Translations under genes and position numbers: made by a program | Notes under the pieces: model-generated | What the model was told of the DNA's origin: nothing | What the model saw: the letters and a program-made list of their open reading frames with translations, nothing else | The model's database searches: none | In this document: positions 23,978 to 31,754 of the stretch, piece by piece | How the letters are laid out: the number at the start of each line of letters is the position of its first letter | Position numbering within the stretch: position 1 is the first letter of the stretch | DNA from: Bradyrhizobium sp. B124 | GTDB taxonomy: Bacteria > Pseudomonadota > Alphaproteobacteria > Rhizobiales > Xanthobacteraceae | DNA length: 64,000 nt | Direction of reading: 5' to 3' | NCBI RefSeq assembly: GCF_038967635.1 | Contig: NZ_CP152413.1 | Location: 6,142,001 to 6,206,000, forward strand

Positions 23978-25972
23978 TCAAAACTCGCCGTGGATGCGGC
24001 CGGAGAAGATGTGCACCGGGCCGCGATCGGTGTTGTAGGCGGGGTTGGTGATGAACTGATAGTCCGCGGTCAGCGTCAGGCTCTTGTTCACCTGATAGGC
24101 ATAGTAGGTCTCGAAGATCCGCTCCGGACTGTAGTTGAGCGCGCCGTCGCCGATCAAAAGGCCGAGGCCGCCGGCGGCGAGGTAGTCGCGATGGGCTGAC
24201 GACAGTCCGTTGACCGCGCCGCCGATGCCGATCGTGTCGTTCGCCCGGCCCCAATAGCTGCCCTTGATCGACACGCCGCCGGAGACGCTGCGGTCGACGT
24301 CGGTGAACGACAGGATCTCGTTCCGGCCGTCGTTCCAGCTCAGGCGGCCGAACAGGCCGACATCGGTTGCGATCTGCTGCTCGCCGTTCAGGTAGAAGCC
24401 GTATTTGGTGTTGTCCTTGCGGATACCGGCCATCACGTCGTTGATGTCGAGCCCGGGGTTGGCGTCCTCGATCGCGAGCGCCTGGCGATAGTTGCCGGTG
24501 TTGCCGCGATTGCCGAACACGCCGACGCGCAGCTTGCCGGGTTGATCGAAGATCGAGTAGCGGCCTTCGAATTCCACCACCGCGCCGCCATTGTTGGCGT
24601 TGGAGATCAGCACGTCGCTGTTCGGTGCATTGGGCACCTGGAACACGCCGGCGCGCACCGCCCAATCCTTGCGGTTGAGCTCGACCACGGCGCCGCGGGT
24701 GTACCCTGGCAGATCGGCCGGGAAGTCGTAGGCGGCGGAGGCCCACATCGCCCAGTTCATGAAGTCGGCGCGTGGGTCCTTGGCGTAGGAATTGCCGTCG
24801 AAGAAATCGCCCACCGCAAAGCGGCCGACGATGATCGTGAGGCGGTCGATGTCGCGCTTGCCCGCGATCTGGTTGGGGCCGTCGGGGACGTCTTCCTGCT
24901 CGCCGCCGAAGCCGAAGGTCTGCTTGAAGTAGTAGCGCTGCGGCCGGATCTTCGGGAACGCGGCGCCGGCCTTCTGCGCCTCGCCGTTCGAGAAGCCGGC
25001 GAGGCCGAGCGTGCCGTTGAGGCCGAAGCCCTGCGCCGTCTCCGGATTGAAATAGAACTCGCCGCCTTCCCAGAGCCGCACGCCGAGGAATGCCGTCGTG
25101 GTCCAGGTCTGTTGCATTTGCCCCGGGCCCGGAAGGCTGTTGGTGCCGGTATAGGGCGCGCGGAACGACGGATAGCCCTGACCGAGCAGCGTCGTCTGTC
25201 CGTGCACGCTCCAGTCGCTGGACTCAGGCAGCGCGGTCCGGGTCGGCGTCGCCGACCAGGGCGAATCGCCGAGCTGGTAGTTCAGGCCGAACTTCAGGAG
25301 GTGAATGCGCGGGTCGATGCTGACGCCGGGCATGCCGAAATCGTTGAGACCGAGCGTGCGGCGCGACAGGTCGATGTAGTCGTATTCGACCTTGGCCGTC
25401 CAATTGCCGCTCACCGCGAATTCGGCACCGGCGCCGACGGTCCAGCCGGTCTGGTACTGGCCGGGCTGCGAGATCACATTGCCACCGGCATCATTGACCC
25501 TGACCTCGGTGTGTCCCCAGGCGAAGCCGCCGGTCACATAGGGCATCCAGGTGCCGAAGCTGTAACCGGCGCGGCCGCGCAGCGTGCCGACATAGTCGAT
25601 CGACGAATTGAAGGGCCCCGGCACGCGCCGCGGCTGGTCGGTCGGGCCGGTGAAGGTCGCATCCGCCTCGATGCCGAGCACGAAGCGGTTGGCGAATTCC
25701 TTGTTGTATCCGGCCTGGAAGCCGCCGATCCCGCCGGTGATCGTGGGCGGGAAGAACACGCCCTGTTCCAGGATCGGATTGGTGCCCGGACCCAGCGTGC
25801 CGTCGCCATAGCCGACATGGCCGCCGACATAGAAGCCGGTCCAGCTGTAGACCGCCTTGGCGGCGGGGGACTTGACGGGCAGGTCGGCCGCAGACGCCGG
25901 CGTGCCGAATGCTGCCGCACCGAGCGCTGCGCCGGCGGCGATCCGAACCCGGAAGAGACGGACGCAGGTCAT
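23978..25972 (-). CDS. Two-barrel outer-membrane protein: Omp25-like barrel fused to an OprB-type porin
   Basis: 664 residues from the ATG at 25972, which gives a clear signal peptide ending PASAADLPVK. Residues about 35-250 (YSWTGFYVGGHVGYGDG ... GRAGYSFGTWMPYVTGGFAWG ... WTVGAGAEFAVSGNWTAKVE) match the 8-strand Omp25/RopB-type barrel. The rest matches carbohydrate-selective OprB porins (VHGQTTLLGQGYPSFRAPY; FVGRFAVGDFFD-like; C-terminal FSGRIHGEF with terminal Phe). It could admit sugars or other solutes. An in-frame extension to 26296 is rejected. A Fur/Mur-like box lies about 145 bases upstream (26117-26158). The fusion is unusual in textbook terms but may be common in Bradyrhizobium. Confidence 0.88.
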   Translation of the reverse strand: MTCVRLFRVRIAAGAALGAAAFGTPASAADLPVKSPAAKAVYSWTGFYVGGHVGYGDGTLGPGTNPILEQGVFFPPTITGGIGGFQAGYNKEFANRFVLGIEADATFTGPTDQPRRVPGPFNSSIDYVGTLRGRAGYSFGTWMPYVTGGFAWGHTEVRVNDAGGNVISQPGQYQTGWTVGAGAEFAVSGNWTAKVEYDYIDLSRRTLGLNDFGMPGVSIDPRIHLLKFGLNYQLGDSPWSATPTRTALPESSDWSVHGQTTLLGQGYPSFRAPYTGTNSLPGPGQMQQTWTTTAFLGVRLWEGGEFYFNPETAQGFGLNGTLGLAGFSNGEAQKAGAAFPKIRPQRYYFKQTFGFGGEQEDVPDGPNQIAGKRDIDRLTIIVGRFAVGDFFDGNSYAKDPRADFMNWAMWASAAYDFPADLPGYTRGAVVELNRKDWAVRAGVFQVPNAPNSDVLISNANNGGAVVEFEGRYSIFDQPGKLRVGVFGNRGNTGNYRQALAIEDANPGLDINDVMAGIRKDNTKYGFYLNGEQQIATDVGLFGRLSWNDGRNEILSFTDVDRSVSGGVSIKGSYWGRANDTIGIGGAVNGLSSAHRDYLAAGGLGLLIGDGALNYSPERIFETYYAYQVNKSLTLTADYQFITNPAYNTDRGPVHIFSGRIHGEF

Positions 25973-26116
25973 GACGCGGCTTTCCGCGAACGGTTGGCGG
26001 TTTTGCCCGGCATTGCAGATTTGGCGGCCACTTGCCACCCGAGATTTGAATTCATCGCCCGCCGTCCCCGGTCCGATCCGTGTCGTCCCATCCAAAGCCA
26101 GATCAGCACCTAGCAT

Positions 26117-26158
26117 CCTCAGCGACTTGTTGCAAGTAATTCGCAATAGCAACTGAGG
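26117..26158. promoter_or_regulatory. Fur/Mur-like operator upstream of the porin
   Basis: TTGCAAGTAATTCGCAATAG at 26130-26149 resembles the TTGCnnATnATTCGCAA-type boxes bound by rhizobial Fur/Mur proteins. It is flanked by an outer inverted repeat CCTCAG (26117) / CTGAGG (26153). It is placed where a promoter for the 23978-25972 porin is expected, downstream of an Nramp transporter operon. Binding is inferred from pattern only. Confidence 0.5.
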
Positions 26159-26279
26159 CGCGACGGATACCTCTCCGATTTGCACGCCACTATGACAGTC
26201 GCGTAACACCCCGAGGCCGTGGGCCTCATCCGCTGCGATCGCCCGCACATCTGTGGCAAATCGGTCGAGAACCGACCGT

Positions 26280-26519
26280 TCAATCGAGGCCACCATTGTC
26301 TTCGTCCCTTGTCTTGATGAATGCCGGCTGTGAGGTGCTGCCCAGCACGACCCTCGCGCCGGCCCGTTCGACGCATCGCGCCATCGACAGCGCCGTCCGC
26401 AGGTCGGCGCCTGAAATCACACGCCGCCGATAGAGCGCGGTGGCGCCGCGCAGGATGGCGCTTGCCAGCCTGAACAACACGATCGCGCCCCATCGTCGGC
26501 CGCGGCCGAGTCTCGTCAC
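26280..26519 (-). CDS. Hypothetical small protein translationally coupled to the Nramp gene
   Basis: 79 residues beginning with GTG at 26519, which overlaps the Nramp stop codon in a GTGA arrangement. Basic and partly hydrophobic (WGAIVLFRLASAILRGATAL followed by YRRR). The C-terminal half is polar and ends EDNGGLD. The overlap geometry and codon-like composition support it; no domain is recognised. It could be a small membrane-associated accessory protein of the transporter. Confidence 0.45.
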   Translation of the reverse strand: MTRLGRGRRWGAIVLFRLASAILRGATALYRRRVISGADLRTALSMARCVERAGARVVLGSTSQPAFIKTRDEDNGGLD

Positions 26520-28159
26520 GCCCCCACCGTGGCGAGCTGGACGATCCGCAGCAGCACGAGCCCGGCGGCGATGACCAGATAGCCGCGCAGCACCAGCATC
26601 CAGATCCGGCTCAGCGGGCTGAGCCGTGCCGGCGGCAGCCGGTCGAGCGGCGGCATCCGCCAGGTGTCGCGGTCGAACAGCGGCGGCTTGTGCGTGAAAC
26701 GGGAGGACGCGCGACCGTGCGACAGCATCTCGTACAGCTTGACCGCCGCGGTGACTGCGAGCGCAAGCAGGCTGCCGCCGACCAGGATGCCGATGATCCA
26801 TTGCTCGCTGAGATCCGGGAACAGCACCGCGGCGGTCAGGATCACCGACAGCATCACGAGGCCCGCCACCACCGCGCCGGTGAACAGGTTCAGCCTGACA
26901 GAGTTGACCCACGGCCCGAGGATGTGGCGGTCGTTGCACAGCAAGAGCAGGAACACGGTCGCGCTCGGCAGCAGCACGCCGGCCAGCGTCTGCACCGCGT
27001 TGGTGAGCAGTCCGAGCGGCGTGCCCGGCGTCAGCACCAGCACGGCGGCGAGCACGATCAGCCCGCAATAGACGCCGTAGAAGCCCTTCGCATCCCACGG
27101 CTTGCGGTGCAGCGAGTGCTTGACCGCGAACACGTCACCGATCGCATAGGCAGTCGAGAGGGAGACCGCGGCCGCGCCGATGATGCAGGCATCCAGCAGT
27201 GCGAGGGCAAACAGCACCGCCGGCAGCCGGCCGGCATATTTCTCGAGTCCGACCGCGGTCCCCAGCGCGTCGGTGTAATTGCCGAATTCGGGCTTTCCGG
27301 CGAACACTTCGGCGCAGAACGAGATCATCGCCACGGCGCCGACCACGACCAGCACGATGCCGATGCACAGATCCGTCCGCTCATAGCGGATGAAGCGCGG
27401 GGTGATCCGCTTGTCGACGATGTAGCTCTGCTGGAAGAACAATTGCCACGGCGCCACCGTGGTGCCGACGATGGCGACGATCAAAAGCATCACCTCGCTG
27501 AGCTTGGCGTCTTGCGGCATCTTCGGCACGAAGAAATCAGCTGCGATCTGCCCGATCGGCGGATGCACCATCAGGATGACGGGCACCAGCAGCAGGCTGC
27601 CTGCGACCAGCACGATGCCGAAGCGTTCGAAACGGCGGAAGTCCCCGGTCGAGACCGCCAGCATCACGATAACAGCCGAGGCCAGCACGCCCCAGAACTG
27701 CGAGACGCCGAGAAAATGAAGCGCGAATGTGATGCCGATGAACTCGGTGACGATGGTCAGCGCGTTCAGCACCAGCAGGTCGATGACGCTGAAGGCGCCC
27801 CAGAACTTGCCGAAGCGCTCGAAGATCAGCCGCGCATGGCCGACGCCGGTCACGGCGCCAAGCCGTACCACCATCTCCTGGTTGACGTAGAGCACGGGAA
27901 TCAAAAGCAGCAGCGTCCACAGCAGCGTGGTGCCGTAATTCTGACCGGCCTGGGTATAGGTGCCGAATGCGCCGGCATCGTTGTCGCCGACCATCACGAT
28001 CAGGCCGGGGCCGACGATCGCCAGCAGGGTCTTCAACCGGGCCAGCAAGGTCGCGCGCGGCCCGGTGTCGTCCCGCGCGATGCTGCCGAGCGCGCCGCGG
28101 ATGTCGCCGGCATGCGCGGTGTCGAGAATGGCGGTTTGGGTGGACTTGGTTTCGGTCAT
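26516..28159 (-). CDS. Nramp-family transporter with non-canonical metal-site motifs
   Basis: 547 residues, about 11-12 membrane helices in the LeuT-like Nramp fold. The canonical DPGN motif of helix 1 is D61-A-G-A64 (GDNDAGAFGTY), and the MPH motif of helix 6 is A236-P-W238 (GTTVAPWQLFFQQ). Thus the Asp is retained, but the metal-coordinating Asn and Met are both Ala. Standard MntH/Nramp proteins need these for Mn/Fe selectivity. Known Nramp-related Mg transporters also lack the helix-6 Met. Substrate may be Mg2+ or something else. The gene lies in a small operon with 28333-28617 upstream and an overlapping small gene downstream. Confidence 0.9.
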   Translation of the reverse strand: MTETKSTQTAILDTAHAGDIRGALGSIARDDTGPRATLLARLKTLLAIVGPGLIVMVGDNDAGAFGTYTQAGQNYGTTLLWTLLLLIPVLYVNQEMVVRLGAVTGVGHARLIFERFGKFWGAFSVIDLLVLNALTIVTEFIGITFALHFLGVSQFWGVLASAVIVMLAVSTGDFRRFERFGIVLVAGSLLLVPVILMVHPPIGQIAADFFVPKMPQDAKLSEVMLLIVAIVGTTVAPWQLFFQQSYIVDKRITPRFIRYERTDLCIGIVLVVVGAVAMISFCAEVFAGKPEFGNYTDALGTAVGLEKYAGRLPAVLFALALLDACIIGAAAVSLSTAYAIGDVFAVKHSLHRKPWDAKGFYGVYCGLIVLAAVLVLTPGTPLGLLTNAVQTLAGVLLPSATVFLLLLCNDRHILGPWVNSVRLNLFTGAVVAGLVMLSVILTAAVLFPDLSEQWIIGILVGGSLLALAVTAAVKLYEMLSHGRASSRFTHKPPLFDRDTWRMPPLDRLPPARLSPLSRIWMLVLRGYLVIAAGLVLLRIVQLATVGA

Positions 28160-28206
28160 ATCGCGTCTCCTCGCCGCCCTTCGGGCACGGCAAGGGACGC
28201 GGACCG

Positions 28207-28323
28207 TCAGGCGCGCACGTCTCCGCTACCGTGAGCAGCGGCATTTCCGGATGTGATGCAGGTCGAGGGTCCCGCTGCCGCGCCGCAATGGCGCGCAACG
28301 GGACGACTAGGTCCTTCGTCCAT
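28207..28323 (-). CDS. 38-residue leader-like small ORF ahead of the Nramp gene
   Basis: Starts with ATG at 28323, with GGAGG exactly 5 bases upstream. Its ribosome-binding site directly follows the stop codon of the 28333-28617 gene. It encodes MDEGPSRPVARHCGAAAGPS and 18 more residues, then stops 47 bases before the Nramp ATG. A hairpin (28269-28304, GTCCCG/CGGGAC outer and GCGCC/GGCGC inner pairs) lies within it. The layout resembles a leader peptide whose translation could govern the transporter mRNA. Translation is not proven. Confidence 0.45.
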   Translation of the reverse strand: MDEGPSRPVARHCGAAAGPSTCITSGNAAAHGSGDVRA

Positions 28324-28332
28324 ATTGGCCTC

Positions 28333-28617
28333 CTAAGCGCACCGCCGCGGCTTTGCCGCGGCGTGACGCGCAGTTGTCGCGCGCGGGCCAAGATGCCGGC
28401 CCGCGCGCCGCTGATGATCGAAATCACCGCTGGTGTCGTCGACGGTCCACCGGCATTCCAGTTGGCCGTCGATCAGGATCCAATGACAGGCCGGGGTTGG
28501 ACGCCGGCGATCCGGCGGGCGGCGAAAACCCGGCAGGTTGTCATTGGAATAGGTGGCCGCCCGCGGCGGGATCTGCCGCGGCTCAAACGGCCGGAATTTT
28601 GCGAGCTTTTCGAACAT
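28333..28617 (-). CDS. Hypothetical protein with CHW-x8-CRW motif
   Basis: 94 residues starting MFEKLAKFRPFEPRQIPPRA. The core PACHWILIDGQLECRWTVDD holds two Cys-aromatic pairs that could bind a metal; this reading is a guess. The C-terminus is basic and His/Arg-rich. GGAGGTGAG directly precedes the ATG. Similar short proteins are recalled from Bradyrhizobium. It is the first gene of a putative operon leading to the Nramp transporter. Confidence 0.65.
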   Translation of the reverse strand: MFEKLAKFRPFEPRQIPPRAATYSNDNLPGFRRPPDRRRPTPACHWILIDGQLECRWTVDDTSGDFDHQRRAGRHLGPRATTARHAAAKPRRCA

Positions 28618-28904
28618 CGCTCACCTCCACTTCCGCTGTCTCGCGGCAGGCCGGTGAGGAGCAGGCGGTTACGTGAGGCGTGACCACCCATCCACGCAGG
28701 CGAAATCTGCGCGATCAGTCTTGCTGTGTTGCGGCGTCAATAGTCCCGTCAGCGGTCTACTGTCGCCTGAGTTGCTACTGCCCATGTGCCTTCTGTGTTG
28801 GCTCGTGGTCGGGTTGATGTCCGGGGTCAGACCCCGGTGCGGAACGCATGTTCCGACGATCGGGCACTACGCCTGCCACAATGGCCTGTCAAGCCGATTC
28901 TGCT
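28618..28904. other. Intergenic region with two short palindromes
   Basis: No convincing gene. Two perfect dyads are present: CCGGGGT-CAG-ACCCCGG (28821-28837) and CGGAAC-GCAT-GTTCCG (28840-28855). It separates two divergently read units, so it must hold a promoter for the 28333-28617 gene near its left end. Confidence 0.5.
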
Positions 28905-28943
28905 ATCCTCCGGGGAGGATCATGATTATCCTCCAGGGACGAT
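28905..28943 (+). promoter_or_regulatory. Tandem CsoR/FrmR-type operators
   Basis: ATCCTCCGGGGAGGAT (28905-28920) is a perfect 16-bp palindrome, and ATCCTCCAGGGACGAT (28928-28943) is an imperfect second copy 23 bases downstream. AT-flanked G/C-tract palindromes are the known operator style of this family. They lie immediately before the regulator's ribosome-binding site, so autorepression is likely. Confidence 0.7.
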
Positions 28944-28954
28944 AGGAGAACCGC

Positions 28955-29224
28955 ATGCCAGACGACCATCCGCACGCAGCGATTGCCCGGCGCCTGAAGC
29001 GCGCCAACGGCCATCTCGAGACCATCGTCGAGATGATCGAACAGGGCCGGCCCTGTGCGCAGATCGCCCAGCAATTGCAGGCGGTGGAGAGTGCGATCGA
29101 GAGCGCCAAGAAGGCGCTGATCCACGATCACATCGGCCACAGCCTGGAGGAGACGCTAAAGGTATCGGGCCCGAAGGGCCGCAACGTGCTGCGCGACTTC
29201 CGACTGATCGCAAAATATCTGTGA
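28955..29224 (+). CDS. Metal- or formaldehyde-sensing repressor, CsoR/RcnR/FrmR family
   Basis: 89 residues, all-helical DUF156 fold. The sensory Cys34 and His59 are conserved. The third ligand position is Ser63, not the Cys of CsoR or the His of RcnR, which makes it closest to FrmR-like members. His5 and His7 near the N-terminus could contribute. No formaldehyde dehydrogenase, copper or nickel gene is adjacent, so the effector is unknown. Tandem operators at 28905-28943 overlap the leader. AGGAG precedes the ATG. Confidence 0.9.
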   Translation: MPDDHPHAAIARRLKRANGHLETIVEMIEQGRPCAQIAQQLQAVESAIESAKKALIHDHIGHSLEETLKVSGPKGRNVLRDFRLIAKYL

Positions 29225-29341
29225 TCGCCGCCTTCAAGAATCGACCCGCCCGGGGGGATCACCGGACGGGTCGTGTGCGACACGGGGTGGATGAGGACCC
29301 GTGCCGAACGCAGGATCCGCAGCCTTCAAAAATCCCGTCGA

Positions 29342-29605
29342 TCAGTAGCAGGAGCGCACGCGGCCGATGTAGTTGCCGTAGGCGTCGAACTGGCGGACCC
29401 AGGCGCAGCGCCGATAGCCGCCGTCGTAATAGCCGTCACTGGCCGCGATCGCGCTGCCGACGATGGCGGCGCCGACGAGGCCCGCGCCGACGCCCCAGCC
29501 CCAGCCATACGGCTTAGCGTTGGCCTGCGACGTCGTGGACGCGATGGTGCCGGTCACGGCGAGCGTAGTGAGGGCGAGGGCGGCAAACTTGGTCTTGATC
29601 GACAT
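29342..29605 (-). CDS. Small secreted glycine/tyrosine-rich protein
   Basis: 87 residues from an ATG at 29605. The signal peptide (MSIKTKFAALALTTLAVTGT, cleavage near ANA) is followed by WGWGVGAGLVGAAIVG, a glycine-zipper-like stretch, and a C-terminus RCAWVRQFDAYGNYIGRVRS ending CY. Typical of small rhizobial envelope proteins. Function unknown. Confidence 0.75.
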   Translation of the reverse strand: MSIKTKFAALALTTLAVTGTIASTTSQANAKPYGWGWGVGAGLVGAAIVGSAIAASDGYYDGGYRRCAWVRQFDAYGNYIGRVRSCY

Positions 29606-29752
29606 GGGATACTCCATCCTGTTTGAGCGCGGCGCCGGTATGGTCCGCATGCCCGTTGGACGGAGGCTTTTCGGTTCCGGTTCGAAGGCCGTGCCGGAAA
29701 TATGGTTTCGTGGATTGTTTCGTCGCCTCCGCCAGGACGAAGGAATTCCCGG

Positions 29753-30559
29753 TCAGTCGCCCCGAAATACGCCCAGATCGAACCTGTCGACGTCGGCCAG
29801 CAGCTCGCAGAACGCACGCGCGCCGTGCTCGAGCAGCTGCTCGCCCTTCGCGGCCGAGGCCTTGGTCGCATCGCCGATCGCGCCGCTCGGATTGAGGTCC
29901 TGCGCCTGCCAGGCGAACGGCGCTGGCCGCTGGGTCGACAGCAAGCGATGGTCCTTCTCGATCTGTACGCTCGCCGGCTTGAAGTCCGCGATCGCATCCT
30001 TGCGCACATGTTGCGGATACTTCGCCAGCATGATCGAGGTCTCGACCGCGCCGCCATGGATGCCGTGGCGCAATTCGTCGGCATCGAACAGCCCGTCCGG
30101 CGTGCCGAAGCGCGACCAGCTCGTGGTCACCACCAGCATCTTGTGTTGCGCGTGCAGGTCCTGCGCCACGAGCTGCATCGCGGCGGAATTGCCGCCATGG
30201 CTCGTCACCATCACGAGCTTCCTGACGCCGGCGCGCGCCACGCTCTCGCCGAGCGCCATCCAGCTGTTCAGCGCCACCTTGGTCGGGAGGGTCAGCGTGC
30301 CCGGAAAATCGATGTGCTCGGTGGAGATGCCGACCGGCTGCAGGGGCAGGAACGTCGCCGGTATGGCCGCCGGCAGCAGCTCCCGAACCCGTGCCAGATA
30401 CGCCTCACCGATCATGACGTCGGTTCCGAGCGGCAGATGCGGCCCGTGCTGCTCGGTCGCGGCCAGCGGCAGCACCGCGATCCAGCGCGCGGCCGCACCC
30501 TTGGCGAGGTCGGGCCAGTGGATGGCGGTCCAGTCACGGGGCGGAAGCTGAGAAGTCAT
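29753..30559 (-). CDS. Creatininase-family amidohydrolase
   Basis: 268 residues from the ATG at 30559. Metal-binding residues appear in LAATEQHGPHLPLGTD (Glu, His, Asp) and VTSHGGNSAAM, and the second-half HGGAVETSIML is typical. The family includes creatinine amidohydrolase, the formamide hydrolases of flavin synthesis and MftE. A divergent NMT1-type ABC importer starts 147 bases away, suggesting that the importer may supply the substrate. A related role in pyrimidine, thiamine-precursor or guanidino-compound use is speculation. Confidence 0.88.
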   Translation of the reverse strand: MTSQLPPRDWTAIHWPDLAKGAAARWIAVLPLAATEQHGPHLPLGTDVMIGEAYLARVRELLPAAIPATFLPLQPVGISTEHIDFPGTLTLPTKVALNSWMALGESVARAGVRKLVMVTSHGGNSAAMQLVAQDLHAQHKMLVVTTSWSRFGTPDGLFDADELRHGIHGGAVETSIMLAKYPQHVRKDAIADFKPASVQIEKDHRLLSTQRPAPFAWQAQDLNPSGAIGDATKASAAKGEQLLEHGARAFCELLADVDRFDLGVFRGD

Positions 30560-30705
30560 CAAAGCCGGTCGTTTCAATACAAGCGTTTCATGGGATGGAT
30601 TTGCAGGCTAGTTTGTTTAACATCGGTGAGGCGTTCGCGTCTCCGGGCGCGGTCCACCTCTTCCCGCCTTCCATCATGGGCCATAATGATCGACGGAGTC
30701 CAACC

Positions 30706-31737
30706 ATGATCCCGGCCTTTTTGCCGCGAGCGTTAACCACGGCCCTTCTGGCCGCCACCCTCGGCGTTTCCGCGGGCCTCCTCCCGGCGCGGGCGCAGAC
30801 TCTGGACAAGGTCTCGTTCGGCACTAACTGGGTCGCCGAGGGCGAGCATGGCGGGTTCTTCCAGGCGCTCGCCGACGGCACCTACAAGAAATACGGCCTC
30901 GACGTGTCAATCGTGCCCGGCGGTCCCAACGAGAACAACCGCATGCTCTTGATCGCGGGCAAGCTCGACTTCTTCATGAGCGCGAACTCGCTGCAGACCT
31001 TCGACGCCGTCACCAACAACGTGCCGCTGGTCGCTGTCGCGGCGATGTTCCAGAAGGACCCGCAGGTCTTCCTGACCCATCCTGAGGTCAAGGTCAGCAA
31101 GATCGAGGACCTGAAGCCGCTGACGCTTTTGATCTCGAAGGAAGGCATCACCAGCTACTTCCAGTGGCTGAAATCCGAATACGGCTTCGACGAGAACAAG
31201 GTGAAGCCCTACACCTTCAACCCGCAGCCCTTCATCGTGAACAAGCAGACCGCGATGCAGGGATATGTCACCTCGGAGCCCTTTGCGGTGGAGAAGACCG
31301 CCGGCTTCAAGCCGAACGTGCTCCTGCTCGCAGACTACGGCTTCAACTCCTATTCGACCCTGATCGAGACCCGCCGCGACCTTGTCGACAAGAAGCCGGA
31401 TCTGGTGCAGCGCTTCGTCGATGCTTCCGTTGTCGGCTGGTACACTTACGTCTACGGCGACAACTCGGCCGGCAATGCGATGATCAAGAAGCTCAATCCC
31501 GAGATGAACGACGAGCTGCTGGCCTATTGCGTCGCCAAGATGCGCGAACACGGCATCGTCGATTCCGGTGACTCCATCAAGAACGGCATCGGCGCCATGA
31601 CCGACGAGCGGATGGCGAGCTTCTTCGATAAGATGGTGCGCGCCGGTGTGGTCAAGAGCACCATCGACTATCGCCAGGGCTACACGCTGCGCTTCGTCAA
31701 CAAGGCGGTCGGCGTCGAGCTCAGGCCGAAGAACTGA
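30706..31737 (+). CDS. ABC transporter substrate-binding protein, NMT1/THI5-like
   Basis: 343 residues from the ATG at 30706 with GGAG upstream; the signal peptide ends near ARAQT. The periplasmic fold of the nitrate/taurine/thiamine-precursor group is shown by VSFGTNWVAEGEHGGFFQAL, GLDVSIVPGGPNENN and the hinge region GYVTSEPFAVEK. The WxxxxEHGG start resembles pyrimidine-precursor (ThiY-like) binders. First gene of an importer operon with an ATPase and a permease. The ligand is not assignable. Confidence 0.92.
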   Translation: MIPAFLPRALTTALLAATLGVSAGLLPARAQTLDKVSFGTNWVAEGEHGGFFQALADGTYKKYGLDVSIVPGGPNENNRMLLIAGKLDFFMSANSLQTFDAVTNNVPLVAVAAMFQKDPQVFLTHPEVKVSKIEDLKPLTLLISKEGITSYFQWLKSEYGFDENKVKPYTFNPQPFIVNKQTAMQGYVTSEPFAVEKTAGFKPNVLLLADYGFNSYSTLIETRRDLVDKKPDLVQRFVDASVVGWYTYVYGDNSAGNAMIKKLNPEMNDELLAYCVAKMREHGIVDSGDSIKNGIGAMTDERMASFFDKMVRAGVVKSTIDYRQGYTLRFVNKAVGVELRPKN

Positions 31738-31754
31738 CGGGGTGCGGACGCGCG

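Noticed and set aside
26690..28234. 514-codon frame opposite the Nramp gene
   Set aside because: Low-complexity Gln/Arg/His-rich antisense shadow without a ribosome-binding site.
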